Shown here one piece after another: positions 11,930 through 24,193 of a stretch of DNA of 64,000 bases; position 1 is the stretch's first letter; every line of letters begins with the position of its first letter. Origin of the DNA: Thuidium tamariscinum. Taxonomy: Eukaryota; Streptophyta; Bryopsida; Hypnales; Thuidiaceae. The stretch lies in contig OX344754.2 of NCBI GenBank assembly GCA_947034885.2, forward strand, positions 7,881,001 to 7,945,000, written 5' to 3'. The translations under genes were made by a program, and so were the position numbers. The notes below the pieces were generated by a model that worked only from the letters and a program-made list of their open reading frames with translations, had not been told where the DNA came from and ran no database searches.

Positions 11930-12110
11930 TTGAATCATTATTGTCAATCAAAGGTGTTGTGTCAATAATTTGAATATGGGATGTAGGAATATTGAATTCA
12001 CTATTATTCAAAGGTATTGTTTCTACATTTTTTGTATGGTGTTGTAGAATATTGAATCAACTATTACTTAAAGGTATTGTTTTACATTTTCAATATAGTG
12101 GTGTAGAATA
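11930..12110. repeat. Three-copy tandem repeat of about 60 bp
   Basis: Three imperfect units begin TTGAATCA(A)CTATTA, include CAAAGGTATTGTTT and end GGTGTAGAATA. They start near 11930, 11992 and 12052. Nothing suggests coding function. Confidence 0.65.
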
Positions 12111-12374
12111 AAAAATTTCTCGATCTGCTTTTCATTGTTAGGCTAACAATTCAAAAATTCAAAAAATATATATTGGTCTTGAAATGCAAAAAAAAGTCCA
12201 AATTTTAAAAAATCAATGACATGGCACTTTCTCGACTACGTTGGATCTGAGTTCTTGTAGTAATTTTTGTGTTCCCATAATCTAGGAACTATAGTCTTCT
12301 AGAGCCCTCAAATTTCCTCTAATGTTCCAACTATTTGATACCAATAACTTAGATTGGCTCATTAACAAATCAAT

Positions 12375-12785
12375 GAAGATTTTCATATGGATATGGGGTG
12401 GTAGGTGGTAAAATAAAACAAAATAGGATTTGTAATGAAAATTAGAAGGAGCTCAATTGCTCAAAATTAAGTCAAGAACAAGAATCATGTTAAACTTAGA
12501 ATTTTAGACCTCATTTAGGCATAGTAAAATGCCTTTTTTCAAAAAAAATTGAACTAAAAAAATTTGGGAAATGAAGTTGTTTCATCTCCAAAAATACATT
12601 TGGAATTTGAAGTCTCCCTTCAAAAGTCATAGACAAATTTTAGAGAGGGTGCTTGAAAAAGGGACAATGCAATTCTTGTTCTTGACTAATCAATGAGCAA
12701 TTGAGCCCCTTCTAATTTTTTTACAAATCTCACATGTTTGTTTTACCTCCTATCATCCCATGTCTATATAAAGAGTTGTCTTCTC
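12375..12785. repeat. Fold-back repeat of about 410 bp
   Basis: The segment 12380-12490 (with GGAGCTCAATTGCTC and AGTCAAGAACAAGAAT) is followed in inverse at 12665-12780 (ATTCTTGTTCTTGACT, GAGCAATTGAGCCCC). The arms are about 110 bp and roughly 80-85% matching by eye. It is probably a miniature fold-back transposon, but target duplications are not clear. Confidence 0.6.
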
Positions 12786-12909
12786 AAGTGCAAATAGAAA
12801 CTATGGAGAGTTTTCATGTCAAAGTGATGTCAACATTTTTTAGCATCATAAATTTTGAAGAGTTACATGCTAATTGTTGAGAATTTTATTTCAAATAATG
12901 TACTTTGCT

Positions 12910-14002
12910 GGGTGAATGCACGAAACACCTGTACTATTTGTTGCGTTTTTGGGGGTTGACCGCTTTAAGATGGCTCTAACTTTTGAATAAAAAACTAAGT
13001 GCCCAAAATAAAAAAAACATTTACTAGATATCTTGACTCACATTATTATTCTTATTTTTTACAAATTTAAAAAAATCATTTGATATTTAAAATTCAATTT
13101 TATTAATATGTCACACTTTGACATTGTGGGGTTTTTAGTACTATTTAGAACCCAAAAAAACGAATTTTGAGCTGAATATTTGAGTGGATATTCTATTAGT
13201 AGACTTATAGCTTATCTCCAAAGGAATTTTAAAAATAGTCATTTTTTTGATGTGTAGAAGTCCACAAAGAGACCTTCTTTCTACTTGCTTTTTGAAACAT
13301 ATAAAACATTTTTTTTGGGGTTTTTCTTGGTCAAGCCTTATCACCAAAAAGTCTTCTCAAATGGCCAATTTTTAGATTTCATTAAATTTGTTTTTTCTAT
13401 TTTTTACAAATTAAAATGTTGAAGTTGTATTTTTCTTCACTAGAATTTTGGACATAGAACACATAGAATTCCGGTGAAGAAAATACATACTTCAATGTTT
13501 TAATTAATAAAAAATAAAAAACATTTTTTAAAATAAAAATAAAAATTGACCATTTGAGAAGACTTTTTGGTGATAAGGCTTGACCAAGAAAATCACCAAA
13601 AAAATGTTTTACACGTTTCAAAAAGCAAGCAGAAAAAAGGTCTCTTTGTAGACTTCTACACCACATGAAAATGACTATTTTTCAAATTCCTTTTGAGAGA
13701 AGCTATAATTCTACTAAGAAAACGTCCTCTCAAAATTTCAGCTCAAAATTCATTTTTTGGGGTTCTAAATAGTACTAAAAACCCCTAAATTGGAATATGT
13801 GACAAAAAATCGGGGGCTATTTAAAAATAGTAAAATATTTTTTTTAAATCCTCAAAAATTTTGAATGATGTATAATAGTTATGAGTACCCATTTTTTAAA
13901 ATTTGAATCATTTGGAGCTAAAAAACAAAAGTTATGGCTAAAAAACTAGTCACCACAAAACATGATGCAACACAACAGTACAAGTGTTTCATGCAATCAC
14001 CC
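12910..14002. mobile_element. GGGTGATTGCA-family element, copy 4, giant hairpin form
   Basis: This 1,093-bp element begins GGGTGAATGCACGAAACACC and ends GTTTCATGCAATCACCC. Flanking TGCT (12906-12909) and TCCT (14003-14006) form a 3-of-4 target duplication. Unlike the ~720-bp members, the inner part is a nearly self-complementary palindrome: about 13130-13440 pairs with about 13450-13790, turning near 13445-13470. A transcript would fold into one long stem, a plausible source of small RNAs. It is non-coding. Confidence 0.85.
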
Positions 14003-14229
14003 TCCTATTGAATGCAATGTACAAGTGCAACACAAACACCTAGCTTAATACACTTCATTTCTCTAACAAATATTGATGTGTGACAAGTATCAATTCATCA
14101 ATAATTTCTTTTAGTTATTGATGATGGGTGTGGAATATACCACTTTATTTCATCTTATGGATGAAAGGGTATGGTATATTCTACACCATTCTATTCACTA
14201 GAGGATAGTTCCACTCACTACTAGTAAAT

Positions 14230-14690
14230 ATTATGTTTGCATTTTGGAGAAGAAGCCAATTGTTTCTTCAATACTTCGGTGATGTTTAGGTAAGGTTTGG
14301 ATCTTTTGGTCTCAAAATGCATTAGTAATTTATCTATTTTTTAAATAAACAAATGAAAATCTCCTATACAAAAAATAGCTAGCATTTTTTGGATATAAAT
14401 GCTTGGCCAAAATTTGTGTATAAAAAAAGAAACTTTGAGTGTCTCCAATTGTAGCTATTTCTAAAGATTGTACAGTCTTCCTAAATTCCTAAAATGTAAG
14501 TCTAGGTAGACCATAAATAGTTGTATAATTTGGTCAATTGCTAGCAAGTTGTTTAAGTTAGTTTATCTAGACTTATATTCTTGAAAGACTACCATGTGTC
14601 TAGAGATATTCACACTTGAGGACATTGCTAGTTTTAAGTGCTTCTCCCTCAATGTTGTCAAAGGTGTTTTTCTAGAAATTATTAGATGAA
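14230..14690. repeat. Relic resembling protease upstream sequence
   Basis: This stretch follows the right arm at about 21810-23260 in the same orientation and order, though strongly diverged. Shared blocks include CATTTTGGAGAA then AGCCAATTG.TTCTTCAATA, GCCAAAATTTGTG, and TCTAGGTAGACCATAA against TCTAGATAGACCATAA. It lacks the two elements carried by the arms. No protease exons are recognisable next to it. I infer a leftover of an older, fourth copy of the protease upstream region. Confidence 0.55.
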
Positions 14691-15530
14691 TAGGTGCATT
14701 TTTTATCTTAGAGTTTTCTCAAGAAGCCATTTGTTTAGGCACTTTTTTCTCCCCAACATTGTAAAAGAATTGATCTTCTAGGAATGTGACCTTAACTACA
14801 AAGGTAATTTTCGTCAAAAATATTTGATTTTTGAATATTTAGGTGTATCCTTTGATTCGAGAAAAAGTCTTTGAAATTTATTTGTCAAATATATTCAGGT
14901 GCCTCCAAAATTGATGTTATCACTATAATGATTCTCCCCTATTGTAAAAGTAGTGTGCCAATAAGTATAAGATTCAAAGATGAATATTTGCATTTTTTTC
15001 TTTTTGGAGTTTCCTTAAAAGTCATTCTTGGGAATCATTTTTTCCTTGACATCCTTCATAGGGTTAATCTTAAAAAGACATAATTCTATCCTCTACTTAA
15101 TGTGTTCAAAAGGATTAGACTCTAAGATGAATAGGTGCCCTTATTAAAAGAGATTTGAGGGCATTAGAAGACCACAAGTTATCTTAAGTTCCTAAATTGT
15201 GGGTTGATAATGTAAAAGATACAACTCTATCACCAAAGCAATCTACCAAAAATGATAAGATTCCATTCAAGATTAATAGGTACATTGCTTTGTTTTGAGA
15301 GATTCCTTGAATGTCATTTGTCCAATAGGTCTTTACTTAATGTCCTTATGTAGTTAATCTTAGTATACAAGGACATGACTCTATTGCCAAAGTAGTTTTG
15401 CCAAAGCTAATCAAAATCCAAAATGAATTTAGGTATCTTCTTGTTTGAGAAACTTCTCAAAATTCCTTGAAAGTCATGAATTGAACATTTCCACTCCTTC
15501 ATGTCTTAACTAGGTTAATCTCATCTATAG
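14690..15530. repeat. Decayed tandem array of ~146-bp units
   Basis: A marker resembling GATGAATAGGTGCATTT recurs near 14692, 14841, 14980, 15127, 15271 and 15423, a spacing of 139-152 bp. Most units continue with TTTGAGA.ATTCCTTGAAAGTCATT and a later TAGGTTAATCTTA-like block. Units are heavily diverged. Related single units lie near 39520-39720 and 41560-41850, upstream of protease copy 3. Confidence 0.6.
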
Positions 15531-16039
15531 CAAGGTGTTTTTTTGGCCATTTGTCATTGTATAGCACCACAATGATGGGCTTTAATTTGCACAAAGCCCA
15601 TAGAAGATAAATAGTGAAATCTTCGACCAAAAAACCACCAAAAAACTTAAAATTTTAAAATTTTAAAATAGAAATAGAAATCGATTCAAATTGCCAAATC
15701 ATACTACTAAAATCATAACTCCCTCTCTAATGTCACAAATGCTACCACTAATACTAAGGGCTGGTGCTTGGTATGCTATGCATTCATTGTATTACATATT
15801 AATAAAATTTTGATATATTTGAATAGAATGCATGATATTGATTTCAATAAGTCCTTAAAGTAATTATTTTAAGTATTTTATAAGAATGTTTTCAATCATG
15901 AATACATGAAAATCTTATTGTCAAACAATGTGATATTACAGAAAAGGAGTAGCAATTTGCAATCACTTTTGTAATATCTCTTTTTACAAAGAGTGATATT
16001 ATAAAAATAATATAGTTGTTGTAATGAAGGTGATATTAA

Positions 16040-16979
16040 CTCCTAAAGCCCTGAACAACGTTTTTTGAGATTATGAATTTTTTGGGCAGCTCACTACAGA
16101 TGGAGTTTTTTTTTCTTTGAAATTTTGATACAATGTGTGCCCGAGGAGTAGCTTTAAGGCCCAACAATTTTCATAACTTTTGACTTCACGGTTAAAAAGT
16201 TATGGCAGGATATGTTGTTTTCTTTACTCGGTGGGCAGCACGGGAAGCTGAAAAAGCTTCTTCAAAAAAACTTTTTTCTTAAAAGTAAAATTTCAAATTG
16301 GTTCTTTAGGTTTAGACAGACATGTGAAGCTTTGAATCAATCCATTCCGATCAATGAGTCAAAAGTTATGAAGATTTTGAGTTTGGGGTAGTTTGCGGCC
16401 AGTTACATAATCTCTACAGTACAAAAAAAAGTTTGAAATTCTTCATTTAATTCTATTTTTCATATTTTTGGAAAAAATTTAAAATAGAAGGTGTAGATTG
16501 TTCATTACAACATTTTAAGTATTGGGATTGAAAATTTTCAATTCCATGAATAAAATGTTCACAATTTAGTATTTTGGCTCATTTTTTACTTCTTTCTACT
16601 TACTTATTTTTTCCTATATGTTGAACAATTCTAAATGGTTTGAAATTTTTTAAGAATGTAGCCAACTTGCATTGAAGTATGAATTCAAAGAGTAACCACC
16701 ATTTTGAATTTTTTCCACACAATGTGACCTTGTGAAGTGCAGCTTCCCGGATTTTTGCAAGCAGATAAAAAAACAATTTTTGTCAATTCAAATGCTTATA
16801 TCTTGCAATCTACATAGTGGAAATTTCAAAAAAAAATTCTTTGTGTTTACAACCCACCTTACTACAAGATCCTATGGTTACATGAATCAAAAATGTGTTT
16901 AAAAAAAGAATTGCACTGATATTAAAAATGGCAGTTTTGGAGCATTTGGGGAGAAAACATAGTCAAAAACCTTTCGGGG
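16040..16979. mobile_element. TTAA-flanked element, copy 2
   Basis: TTAA lies at 16036-16039 and 16980-16983. The left tip reads CTCCTAAAGCCCTGAAC and the right tip AACCTTTCGGGG. The 940-bp interior is non-coding. Its first 200 bp resemble copy 1 (7832 onward) and its right end matches the left end of copy 4 (40283 onward) in inverse. It is one family with swapped end types. Confidence 0.82.
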
Positions 16980-18379
16980 TTAAAGAGGGTCCACAAGAGG
17001 ATATAATAGAGGTAGCAAATCCATTGGTTTTCTTGGCTTAATGCTTCTTTGCGCTTCTATAATTTAGTGCTTTTGTCAGATTTTAGCTTTCACGATATCA
17101 ATTTTCTAGATTCTAATAATGATTGCACAGCATAGCAAGCACCTGCCACTAGTGTATTCAACAAAATGATAATAAAGAGGTTTGGCTTTCTGATAATTTC
17201 ATTTTCTATAATGTATGGAATGCATAATTTTAGTTATAGTATTTTGCTCTAAAAGTGACCACTATCTTGAAATGGACCCTACAATTGAAGATAAAATGGA
17301 AATAATGTAGTTCTTAATGGAAATTGTCATTGATCATAAATGGATTGGAGAAGAAGTGACAGTGCATTCAAGTGTGTTAATAATGTATTCGGATTGTAGT
17401 GTGGATTAGTTTAACATGCAATGTGTTCCATTTCAAAAAGTTGTAACATTTGTACATTAATTTATTTTTAAAATCAAATTCGAGTACCCAACAACCTCTA
17501 AAAAAAATTATATAGAATTATATGGCAATAAAATATAAATTGAATGCATCATCCCATTTAACAAATACTTCAAATGCAAGGGCATTAAGATGATACAATG
17601 GTCCATATTGCAACCTATACTCTATATACAATCCAAAAGAAAACTCAAATATTGTGAGAATTGTAAGTTTGTCAAATTGTTGATATTTTAAATACTATAA
17701 AATGTAAATTTCCTTGAATTTTTGTCTACAACAATTTGAAATGATGTATACCAAGTTACCAACATGCCAAGGTACAATTTTTTTTTTGAGTTCTAAGAAA
17801 AAATTGACAAAAGATTGAGTATTTCCAATTTATAGTCAACAAAACCAAGCTTTTGACATGGCTAACTTTGAAATTATTTTTCTTTCAAATCACAACTTCT
17901 TTTCTTCAAACTTCCATGTTAATGTGGAGTATGTTATATACTACAAATTTTGTATATTTACTTTTTGATTGTGTCCATTGATGCTCATGGTAAGATTGTT
18001 TGAATGAAAACATATTAGATTTTTCCTCAATTTTGTTGGTTCAGTGTAGTTCAAGAAATTCACAACAACATTGGTATTGGTCTGTAGACAACAAATGATT
18101 TGCTATAGATTGCCATAAACAACTACCATACCAAATATAAGAGAGCATTGTTCAATTGTAATCTTCAAAGTTGTGATCGGTGTATTCTTCTTCAAAAAGT
18201 ACAATACCAAGTGTGACAACATGGTACAATGAGCCACAAACAACTCATAGGCTTTGTACATGAAGTTTACAGATTTTCTATGGTTGACATCCTCATATAC
18301 AACAACAAACCACAATTTATTTAAGTGAACGTCAACAAGTTATTGAAATAACAAATATGAGAAGTAAAGACTACTCCCT

Positions 18380-18595
18380 TCACATTGGCTATGCCAAGGA
18401 TGTCACTATCTTTACTCTAGCTATGAAGCTCAATACATATATCAAGCTAGAAACAATATAAACATAAGCTAAAAGGATATTAACTCCTTCACTCTAGCTG
18501 TAATAAAAGCTCAATACAAGAACTTAGCTACAAACAATATTACTCCCTTACTCTGGCTATAAAGCTCAACAACTATAAAGATTGTTGTATAGCAA
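18380..18595 (-). repeat. Imperfect tandem repeat in the 3' flank of protease copy 2
   Basis: This is the mirror of the repeat at 5409-5620. It contains the intact TA dinucleotide (18574-18575) at the point where the pogo-like element interrupts the same flank of copy 3. Confidence 0.6.
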
Positions 18596-18722
18596 GTGCC
18601 AAGAATTAGGAATGATGGACTATAAGCTAAACAAACAAAACACTTGTAGTATGTAGACCACCAATGACATGCAATGATGGGAGAACATTGTTTCTCATGA
18701 AGTTCATCCCATGCAACTTCTC

Positions 18723-21531
18723 TTAAATGGAAGATTGAGTTACGTTTGAGTCCTTTATGATGGGAAAACTAGCAAATATATTGATTTGGCACTTCCCATA
18801 TCGCCCTCCACCTTCTCGTGGTAAACGGAAATAGCCCTTTTCACCCCAATTAGGTCCCCAAGAATTTTTGATAATCCAGAACTTCTTGCCATCCTTGCTC
18901 GTTCCATAACCAACAATCAAAACTGCATGATTACAAGGGTTGGGACAATACCCATTGAAAATGCCCTGTAGTTCAACAAGTAATCATCTTCAGGATCATT
19001 CATTTTAAAAAATAGTGTGGAGCAAATATGTCAACTTACCAATATGATCAAAGGAATCAAAGAAATGTAAGGGTCACAGCATGTCACTGGCAGTGGTTGA
19101 GTGTACAAAAACATTCCAATCCAATTCCAAAGAAAAAGAGATTACTCTAAACCAATCATTCTTCTAAAAAATAAATATGATAAAAAAAATGAAATTCGTG
19201 TATTGGACTTACTCCTTTATAATGCTGCATGTCTCTATTTTGAGCATCAATACCAACGGTGACTGGCTGCTCTGAGACCGCTTTAAGAATTTTATCTCCA
19301 GCTTGGTTGTCAAATGGTATCTTGACAAAATCATCAATATGAACCAGTGTAGCATTTGCTCTCTTCTGATAACCACAATCATCACTTGAACAACATTAAT
19401 TTGATGGTGTTTCTTGTGGGCAAATTAAAGAGGATTCAACATACCCAAGAATGCAGTCCTTGGATACCACAAGCAAATTACAGACACATAACATTTTGTA
19501 TCATGTTATGACACTGTCTCTCCTCTATAGAAGAGACATGTTCTACCCTAACAGCCTCTCCATCTTCCACCTGTTCAGTTACTTCAATCAAGAAATACTG
19601 GTGAAGCATTGTTGGGGTGTTGAATATTCCACACCCTCCACTGTTGAGAGAAGGCAGATGCTACTGAATGCTATGCATATTGTACAAACAAAAGCCGCTA
19701 ATTGTAAGCAAAAGCTGTTACTAGAGGGTTCGAATTCTCATGGGCATTAGATGATCTTCAACTGCCGCAAGTTCTTGCTTTCTTGTGGTGTGGTGGTGTT
19801 ATTCCCCACAAATCAAAGATGCATGGAAGATTTTAGAGATTAGGATATCAGAATTTGTACCATTTTGGTGCCACCAATGCATTGCGAGGCATAATTCATT
19901 TATTGTGGCTGCTGTTGATGAGTGCATGCATGGTAAGTTGTGGTAGGGGGAGCTTGAAGTTACATTCCCTACACTAATTAGCCTGGCCTAATTACCTCAT
20001 GTGCAATGCATGCATTCAAATGAAGAGAATAATTAATGAAAAGTTTGGAGCATTACGCATTGGAATGAAGTGGACTGCTTGTATGGATAGTCCCCTGCGG
20101 TGTGAAGACCATTGGCCTTCACGTATGTATATGCTTGAGCCGGCCACCCACCAGCGCATCCCCGACATAAGGGATATGAACCACCGGTACAACAGTCCAG
20201 CAGCTGCTGCTGCGACAGAGAGAGGAGTTCGCCTCTTTTGATTTTGTGCACTCCTTCGATGGCACCACTGGCCGCAAATGACCAACAGCTTGCTGTCAAC
20301 AAGACAATGGACAAGTTGGTCAGCCATCAAGTTGGTCTAATTAACTAGGACGACAGGTGGAGTCTAACCTCGATCTCGAAGTCCGCCTCACGAAGCCAAC
20401 AAGCCTCTGTAAGCCAACAAACCTCTGTCCGACTGGTACCAGATCGGTTGGGTTAGCGAGGTTCTACTGTACTGATTTCGGTTTCAAGTTGCCTCCGCGC
20501 GTCTCGAGATCGATGTCTCAAAGTATTCCAGGAAAAATACGTACCAATTTAACAAACTGACGTTAGTAGCTAGCTAGCTCTCACTTGATCACAGTCCTTA
20601 ACTTCCAGGCAGGTAGATCCACTGCCTGGCCACCTTCTTCCCCAAACACACATGCAGTAAGCTAAGTGAACGGGAGAGTGGCGCAACAGCTAGATGTTTG
20701 ACACTCACTCCAACACTCGCCCACACAAAAACCAAGCCTCACGAACTCTCCAGAACGCCGAATCAAATATTCAACGTTACCAAGTACCTCCCCATGCCAT
20801 CTCTCGATCTTGGCCCAAGCACAAGAAACACACACAGGTCCCAAATCAGTCAGCCCCTCAACACAACTTCAAAGCACGGATTCACACCAATAGCCCGAAA
20901 TGAATCGAACAACTACACGTCCATCAAGATAACACTGACCCCGAAATTCAACTCCTCCGATCCTAGCTAGCTCAAAACTTCAATGTAGATTCCCAAAAAC
21001 ACGAATCCAAACCTCCCAATCCAAACTCGATCATCACTCACAACATGTGCCTTGATTCTTGACCTCCGTGACAGCCCCCTCATCTCTCCAATCCACCGAC
21101 TCCTTCGGCTCCACATCCGCGTACACAAACTTGGTCGCAGCGGCCGGGGCGGATCGTGTGGGCTCCGGTTCGGGATTGAGGCCCAGGTAGTGCACCTGAA
21201 ACTCGTCGAGCGTCACGTCCGTGAAGTTGTTCAGCCCCAGCTCGTACGTCAGCTCCGCCTGCTCGTTGACGGCCACGATGTAGAGCAGATTGTCCCGGAA
21301 GATGTTGAAGCGGCGCTGCTGCTCCAGGAAGGAGCTGTAGACACGCCCGTAGTCGATGATCCATTGGAGGAAGGTCTGGAAGATATCGTCTTCAGAGAGC
21401 TGACTCCCCTTGAGTTGCCAAGTTGCAGGGGAGGCGTGGAGCTGCTGCAGAGTCGGGCATGCCAGCAGCAGAAGGAGGAGTCCGAGTGCGGTTGTGGCAG
21501 GATGAAGCCCTGCCGGTCTTGCAAACGCCAT
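18723..21531 (-). CDS. Papain-like cysteine protease precursor, copy 2
   Basis: This is the mirror-image paralogue of the gene at 2442-5256 in the right inverted arm. Exons, all minus strand: 21042-21531, 20057-20292, 19213-19365 and 18723-18965, giving 373 aa with the same intron positions and phases. Motifs are intact: ERFNIN and GNFD prodomain motifs, Cys166 in QGTCSSCW, His306, Asn327, and the same variant GCAGG in place of GCNGG. It differs from copy 1 at only about ten residues, such as N88E in the prodomain and S162T before the active site. An upstream in-frame ATG would add 14 residues, but the start at 21531 matches copies 1 and 3. The gene converges on copy 1 across the spacer. Protein family is certain; expression is unknown. 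Confidence 0.93.
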
Positions 21532-21657
21532 GAATTCTGGCTGGGAGAGAAGAGCAGAGAGAGAGAGGGACACTGACTGAGAATTCGACGGAGATGGGGA
21601 GCTAGATCGAGGAACGCTGTTGCTGCTGTGAACTGCCTTGAGTGTGCCGGGGGGCCG

Positions 21658-21665
21658 CTTTTATA
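21658..21665 (-). promoter_or_regulatory. TATA box of protease copy 2
   Basis: TATAAAAG on the minus strand lies 127 bp upstream of the ATG, with the same GGCC-rich downstream context as copy 1. Confidence 0.7.
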
Positions 21666-21910
21666 CTGTGGAAACATGAGTTGAAGCCCGAGGCACGTCC
21701 GGAACACATAAAGTCCGTGGGATGGAGACCTCGAGGGAAAAGCACCCCACCCCAGCTGCCCAGCTGCCCAGCAGCACTGTTAAGTGTCCCCAATGGTTTT
21801 TCTTATTTTGCATTTTGGAGAACTCAAGGAGCCAATTGGTTCTTCAATAGTCATGATTGTGATACTTGGCTGATACTCGGAGATACCTATTTGAAACTAG
21901 GTGATACTTA

Positions 21911-22182
21911 AGGTAGGTACACCCAAAAGCGCCACTTATTCACACTGAGCCTAGTTCCTGCTATTAATTAGTTCAAATTTTTATGCAGTCTTGTTGGCAA
22001 GTGAAAGCATGTTCCAACGCACCAAAGAACGTAGGATTTGGATACCGTATGCAAAAGTTATTAACACTCAAAGTCTGTTTCTGAAAGCGCCATCTACAGT
22101 CTGTGAACATGACTGATTTCGGAAATGTATGTGCACTATAGATGGCGCTTTTAGGAAAATGGCTTTTTGGGTGTACCTACCT
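21911..22182. mobile_element. AGGTAGGTACACC-family miniature element, copy 2
   Basis: This is the right-arm counterpart of the element at 1790-2061. It is 272 bp, with inverted ends starting AGGTAGGTACACCCAAAAGC and TA duplications at 21909-21910 and 22183-22184. Confidence 0.88.
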
Positions 22183-22359
22183 TAGGTCAAATTTGGCTAG
22201 TGGTCTCAAAACAAACCAATAATCTAGCTAGCTACTATTGAAACAAACAAATTAAAATCTTGTTTACAAAAAATAAAATAGTGAGTATTTTTTGGTTGTA
22301 GCCAATTGGCCAAAATTTGTGCAAAAAAAAAGAAACACCGAATTTTCTCAATTGCATTT

Positions 22360-23073
22360 GGGTGATTGCAATGAACACCTATACTATTTGTTGCATTTTC
22401 ATGATTTTTTGGGGAGTACTTTAAAAATTAGAAAATCAATTTTGAATTTTAGAAGAAATAAGATTAATGTATACACCTTTAAGACAAAGGTACCTAGGGA
22501 AGGAATTGGATAGAAACATTCCCTAAGTAGGAAAACTAAAAAAGTGCCAAATCTCAAGAAAATATATATTTTGATGTTTAAATTAGAGAAAAATAAAAAA
22601 AATTAAGTAAATTAACAAAATCAAAATTGGCCATTTGTAACAACTTTATAGAAATGGTCATTTATAAAAAAATCACTAAAATAATATTTTATATCTTTCA
22701 AAATGCAAGTTGAAAGAAGCTCACTTTGTAGACTTCCACACCACATAAAAATAACTTCAAAAAAAAATTCCCTCCCTTCAAAGGTCCAAGTCTAATAGAA
22801 GACCATTTCATCTAGATTTTAGCTCAAAATTTGTTTTTTGGGGTACTAAATAGAATGAAAACCCTCCAAGTTTGTAAATGTAATATTCTATTTTTAGATA
22901 GTAAATTATTTTTGAAAATAATGAAACAATTCAGGGATGATTTATGATAGTTTTACTACCTTTTCTACAAATCTTGAGTCAATTGGAGCCAAAACACAAA
23001 AGTTATAGCCCAAATAATAGATCAACATGCAATGTGTGATGCAAAATAGTACAAGTGTTTCTTGCAATCATCC
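22360..23073. mobile_element. GGGTGATTGCA-family element, copy 5
   Basis: This 714-bp counterpart of copy 1 in the other arm is flanked by ATTT (22356-22359 and 23074-23077). It begins GGGTGATTGCAATGAACACC and ends TTTCTTGCAATCATCC. It is non-coding. Confidence 0.88.
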
Positions 23074-23393
23074 ATTTATTTCTAGAGATTGTAGAGTCAT
23101 TCTAGGATGTAAATCTAGATAGACCATAATTAAATAGATTTATCATTTTGGTTAACAAAGATAAAGCTATCTATGGTTACCTAGATTTATGTTCTAGAAT
23201 GGCTACCTTGAATCTAAAAACATTCATTGTTGGGGACATTGGTAGTTTTGTGTGCTTCTCTTTTAGTGTTGTCAAGGACATTTTGCCAAAAAGTATTGCC
23301 TCCATAGACCGTGAATTTTTTGTATTCCTAGAGTTTCTTGAAGAAGTCATTTTCTTTGACAATTATTGATTCCTAGCATCTTCAATCCCTAAA

Positions 23394-23618
23394 CAACAAA
23401 CTAGTGGCTGAGGAAGTGATGAATGTTGATATCGTGGGAATCCTCGGTTCAAAACAAATTCAAAAGCTCTCATTGAAAGTCAAAGCACTATAAAAAATAT
23501 TTTCTTTCCACCCCTAATTGGGAGAATGAATAATTGCATTTCTATCCTATACAAAAGGATTCTCTCTTGTTCATCGATCCAAACATGGCCTAAGCATTGT
23601 TTATGAGTTAAGGGATTG
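23394..23618 (+). repeat. Dispersed direct repeat, first copy
   Basis: This stretch matches 24706-24929 at perhaps 75%. Shared blocks include GAATGAATAATTGCATTTCTAT, CTTGTTCATCGA and ATGGCCT. The copies end near a TTAA-like GGGGTTAA or GAGTTAAGG, so they may be decayed transposon ends. Confidence 0.55.
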
Positions 23619-23619
23619 A

Positions 23620-24190
23620 TTTTATAGGGACGTGGCCTCCTTTGCTCCATGTCCTTCCCTGATCATTCTCATCCATAGACTCGAGCTTTTTAGTCTGTTG
23701 ATTTTAAGTGTACAAATTTAACTACTTTCAACATTGTCGTTTAGTTTAGTACTAGACTGCAGTGGGAGACACTTGCAACCAAAAAACAAACAGCCTTTTG
23801 AATGAGCACCGCCCTTCTTATGTCCTCAAGTCCCACCAACTGATTATGCAGTGGACTCACTGGCACCTTGTTCAAGGGAAGCTTAGTCTCCACAAGATAA
23901 GAAAGCTGCACATATCTTAGTCATAAGATGCTCTCCATGATAACCAAAGGCTTTAGCATAGCATCAGGCAGGGTTTGTTTTTTCTGGCACTAAGGTGCTA
24001 CAGTCATAGTGTTTTGGCACAATCACAGTGGTTCAAATTTGGAGGGACCATTTTTCATTCCTGTATGGTGTATTGCTACAGTTGCCCTTGGTGCTAGAAA
24101 AAAAACACCCTGGCATCAGGTCGGTCATTGGCAAAAATGTGGCAATTTCAATGCTGAATATCAGGATAATCCTCTTGCACCGGCTTTATG
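23620..24190. other. No supported gene
   Basis: This is a slightly more GC-rich spacer. Two overlapping short frames (24009-24191 and 24028-24309) are open but are interrupted by the neighbouring element and resemble no protein I know. Confidence 0.35.
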
Positions 24191-24193
24191 ATA

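Larger units (their letters stand above)
7541..17154. other. Spacer between the inverted arms
   Basis: This is 9.6 kb of AT-rich, non-mirrored DNA between the two protease genes. No open frame here resembles a known protein. Contents I can name are two TTAA-flanked elements, two GGGTGATTGCA elements, one 316-bp GC-rich-ended element, two small tandem or fold-back repeats and a decayed ~146-bp tandem array. The array's left flank is related to the upstream region of the protease genes. Confidence 0.7.
17155..23345 (-). repeat. Right arm of the large inverted duplication
   Basis: This is the mirror image of 633-7540 and carries the second protease gene on the minus strand plus the same two older elements (21911-22182 and 22360-23073). 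At 17960-17963 it has a single ACTT where the left arm holds a 730-bp element between two AAGT copies, so this arm keeps the pre-insertion state. Homology ends at GTTTCTTGAAGAA near 23345. Confidence 0.92.

Noticed and set aside
633-23345. Inverted arms as ends of one giant transposon
   Set aside because: The arms contain whole genes with promoters. No terminal signature or target duplication was found at 633 and 23345.
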